Source of the DNA: Sediminibacillus halophilus | GTDB lineage: Bacteria; Bacillota; Bacilli; Bacillales; Amphibacillaceae | Direction: 5' to 3' | Assembly: GCF_900103695.1 (NCBI RefSeq) | Contig: NZ_FNHF01000001.1 | Location: forward strand, 248,001 to 312,000 | Length of the DNA: 64,000 nt | Shown here: positions 62,298 through 64,000 of the stretch, piece after piece | Position numbering within the stretch: the first letter of the stretch is position 1 | Layout of the letters: each line of letters starts with the position of its first letter | The notes under the pieces: generated by a model | What the model was told of the DNA's origin: nothing | Seen by the model: only the letters and a program-made list of their open reading frames with translations | Database searches by the model: none | Translations under genes and position numbers: made by a program

Positions 62298-62525
62298 ATG
62301 AAACGATTGTTTATCCTATTTATTAAGATGTATCAAAAGATGATCAGTCCTATAAAGCCTCCGACATGCCGTTTTTATCCTACTTGTTCCCAATATGGAG
62401 TAGAATCATTTGAACGCTTCGGCGTTATAAAAGGCGGCTTTTTGACAATCAAACGATTGTTAAAATGCCATCCGTTCCATCCGGGGGGTTTTGATCCTGT
62501 TCCAGAGAAAAAAAGAAAAAAATAA
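62298..62525 (+). CDS. yidD: Membrane protein insertion efficiency factor YidD
   Basis: A 75-residue amphipathic, cysteine-rich protein that assists YidC-dependent membrane insertion. The family pattern is intact: [27 protein letters not shown] with three conserved cysteines counting [16 protein letters not shown], then a basic tail. ATG 62298 is preferred; TAGGAG ends 6 nt before it, whereas the ATG two codons earlier touches the site. It starts 9 bp after folE2 and is co-transcribed with it. yidD usually sits near rnpA-yidC; in Bacillus it is often detached, as here. Confidence 0.93.
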   Translation: MKRLFILFIKMYQKMISPIKPPTCRFYPTCSQYGVESFERFGVIKGGFLTIKRLLKCHPFHPGGFDPVPEKKRKK

Positions 62526-62534
62526 AGTAAGACC

Positions 62535-62568
62535 CAAACCTCTCGTACCTATGGGAGGTTTTGCTTTT
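62535..62568 (+). terminator. Terminator of folE2-yidD
   Basis: AAACCTC and GAGGTTT pair around an 11-13 nt loop, followed by TGCTTTT. It begins 10 bp after the yidD stop. Confidence 0.75.
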
Positions 62569-62638
62569 ATCCCTCTTCCGGAATATTTCCGACTGAAAGA
62601 AGAATAATAAACAGTGAATCTGATTGGAGGGATATTAA

Positions 62639-63517
62639 TTGTTTACTCATATAAAAGAATTGCAGTACAATGCCAAACCCACCAGCCCCGATCCCGTATA
62701 TGCCAAAAAGCTTCAGGAAATACTAGGTGGTCAATTCGGGGAGATTACGGTGATGATGCAGTACTTGTTCCAAGGATGGAATTGCCGTGCAGAACAAAAA
62801 TACAAAGATATGCTTCTGGACATTGGAACCGAAGAGATCGCACATGTTGAAATGATCGCAACCATGATTGCTCAATTATTAGACGGCGCCCCGGCAAAAG
62901 AACAGGAGGAGGCTGCCGCTAAAAACCCTGCTGTCGAAGCAGTACTGGGAGGCATGAACCCTCAACATATTATTGTTTCCGGACTAGGAGCTACACCGAC
63001 AGACAGTGTCGGTTATCCTTGGAACTCGCGTTATACCATAGCTAGTGGCAACCTTTTGGCAGATTTCCGAGCAAATTTAAACGCGGAATCACAAGGCCGC
63101 CTTCAGGTTGTCCGATTGTATGAATCGACGACAGATCCCGGAGTCAGAGATATGCTTTCCTTTTTGATAGCGAGAGATACGATGCATCAGAATCAATGGA
63201 TGGCCGCTATCGAAGAACTGGAGGCTAATCAAAAAGCCATTGTACCGAGTACTTTTCCACAAAACCTTGAAAAACAAGAGGTTTCTTATTCGTTCATGAA
63301 CTTCTCAGAAGGGGAGGAAAGCTCAGACGGCAGATGGGCAAAAGGAAAGAGCATGGATGGGCAGGCTTCTTTTGAGTATGTTTCAAAACCAGAAGCGATG
63401 GGGCAAAACCCTCAACTTCAGCCTTCACCAGCATATATTCATGGTACTGTCCCACCCGATATGATCCCACCCGAAACCGACCAGGCAAATTTTCAAAGTC
63501 CATCCAATAACACTTGA
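62639..63517 (+). CDS. Manganese catalase
   Basis: A 292-residue di-manganese, ferritin-like catalase that splits hydrogen peroxide without heme. The four-helix core has the metal ligands in GGQFGEITVMMQYLFQGW (Glu34 region), DIGTEEIAHVEMIATM (Glu-x-x-His) and the later NAESQGRLQVVRLYE and RDTMHQNQWMAAIEEL (Glu, His). A Pro/Gln-rich C-terminal tail is typical. A TTG start is placed 8 nt after GGAGGG. Bacillus relatives include YjqC and the coat protein CotJC, so a role in the spore coat is possible. It is single and ends with a shared-stem terminator. Confidence 0.92.
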   Translation: MFTHIKELQYNAKPTSPDPVYAKKLQEILGGQFGEITVMMQYLFQGWNCRAEQKYKDMLLDIGTEEIAHVEMIATMIAQLLDGAPAKEQEEAAAKNPAVEAVLGGMNPQHIIVSGLGATPTDSVGYPWNSRYTIASGNLLADFRANLNAESQGRLQVVRLYESTTDPGVRDMLSFLIARDTMHQNQWMAAIEELEANQKAIVPSTFPQNLEKQEVSYSFMNFSEGEESSDGRWAKGKSMDGQASFEYVSKPEAMGQNPQLQPSPAYIHGTVPPDMIPPETDQANFQSPSNNT

Positions 63518-63555
63518 TGACAGTGGCTGACTAAATGCAGAGTGATAGAAGGAAT

Positions 63556-63610
63556 AACCGAACGATGATTCGAAATTTTAAACGATCGAACGCGTTCGGT
63601 TGTTCTTTAT
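63556..63610 (+). terminator. Terminator of the shared CCGAACG-stem family (copy d)
   Basis: AACCGAACG (63556-63564) pairs perfectly with CGTTCGGTT (63593-63601), with inner TTCGA/TCGAA arms, followed by GTTCTTTA. CCGAACGATGATTCGA matches copy a at 15 of 16 bases. It ends the catalase gene. Confidence 0.75.
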
Positions 63611-63844
63611 AGTAATTGTGCATTGACTTATATAAATTGAAGCAAGAAATCCAGTATCATAACGTTGTGATAAGAAGTATCCTCACTTAATCAACGGGAG
63701 AATAGAACTCTAACCCTAGGGAGACCTCCTTCCTTCGCTATTTTTTCCGGTATGTAAACAACTGAATGAATAAGTTCCTTTCCTACACTGAATCGAACTT
63801 TTCCACGATAGTCAGTAAGCGTAACCATTAGATGGTTCGTATAT
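63611..63844. other. Intergenic region before the partial hydrolase gene
   Basis: No gene is confidently seen. A frame on the minus strand reading 63951-63691 overlaps the hydrolase coding frame and has no ribosome site. Confidence 0.35.
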
Positions 63845-64000
63845 TCAGGGATAAGCTTTAATTTGCTCTCTTTCCTTTTCTGAATCCTGCTCCATAATAA
63901 ATGCCAATTTATCCAATACATCTTCCCCGCTCCAGTGTACATAATGTCCACTGTTTACCGGCATGTATTTAACCGGGAGATTTTTCTTTTCCTGCAGTCT
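63845..64000 (-). CDS. C-terminal end of a probable alpha/beta hydrolase (partial)
   Basis: An open frame runs in from the right edge and stops at 63845, giving 51 residues: it opens RLQEKKNLPVKYMPVNSGHY and ends with a charged helix (EREQIKAYP). The NSGHYVHWSGEDVLDKLAF segment looks like the catalytic histidine and last helix of an alpha/beta hydrolase (GHxVHW then a D/E-x-V-x-x-x-I helix). The nucleophile and acid residues would lie outside the window, so this rests on the tail alone. Confidence 0.55.
   Translation of the reverse strand, partial: RLQEKKNLPVKYMPVNSGHYVHWSGEDVLDKLAFIMEQDSEKEREQIKAYP

Noticed and set aside
63691-63951. An 86-codon minus-strand frame near the right edge
   Set aside because: It overlaps in another frame the hydrolase C-terminus (63845-64000), which has better protein character; no ribosome site and no recognisable domain support the 86-codon frame.

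Overview
The window is chromosomal DNA of a spore-forming Bacillaceae, most like the halotolerant Oceanobacillus/Virgibacillus/Sediminibacillus group. The evidence is the low GC, strong AAAGGAGG ribosome sites, frequent TTG/GTG starts, a SspL spore protein, Bacillus-style gene groups (proBA with a T-box, gltAB-gltC, hisZGDBHAFI, yngEFGHJ, parEC-yneT-plsY, DynA) and candidate LexA, CcpA and CodY sites. The genus cannot be fixed from sequence alone. Most genes lie on the minus strand. No rRNA, tRNA, prophage, intact insertion sequence or CRISPR array was seen.

Layout. 0-5 kb: a two-domain gamma-glutamylcyclotransferase-like gene, proBA behind a proline T-box, a 52-codon gene and the UV endonuclease uvsE. 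5-12 kb: an accessory stretch with small membrane proteins, a GC-rich structured repeat, a tripartite tricarboxylate transporter split into convergent binding-protein and TctA-TctB genes, and an MFS exporter. 12-16 kb: a five-gene operon for a Tat-exported flavin dehydrogenase (gamma subunit with Tat signal, GMC flavoprotein, TatA, TatC, lipoprotein cytochrome c). 16-30 kb: two luciferase-like monooxygenases, ilvE, glutamate synthase with its activator gltC, sspL, a CHY zinc protein, ypcP and msrA. 30-38 kb: the translationally coupled histidine operon hisZGDBHAFI and divergent hisJ. 38-46 kb: dynA, a C45 hydrolase, a CBS protein and an acyl-CoA synthetase. 46-52 kb: the leucine/isovalerate degradation operon. 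52-58 kb: parEC and yneT. 58-64 kb: an osmolyte/ergothioneine-type ABC importer placed between yneT and plsY, then folE2, yidD, manganese catalase and the end of a hydrolase gene.

The genes form three metabolic groups: amino-acid synthesis (proline, glutamate, histidine, branched chain), leucine breakdown with a facing acyl-CoA synthetase (both with CcpA-like sites), and an extracytoplasmic oxidation module that encodes its own export machinery and electron acceptor. The least explained items are this Tat/GMC/cytochrome operon, an interlocking-helix repeat at 6930-7045, a hairpin covering the tctA ribosome site, and four terminators that share one stem sequence.
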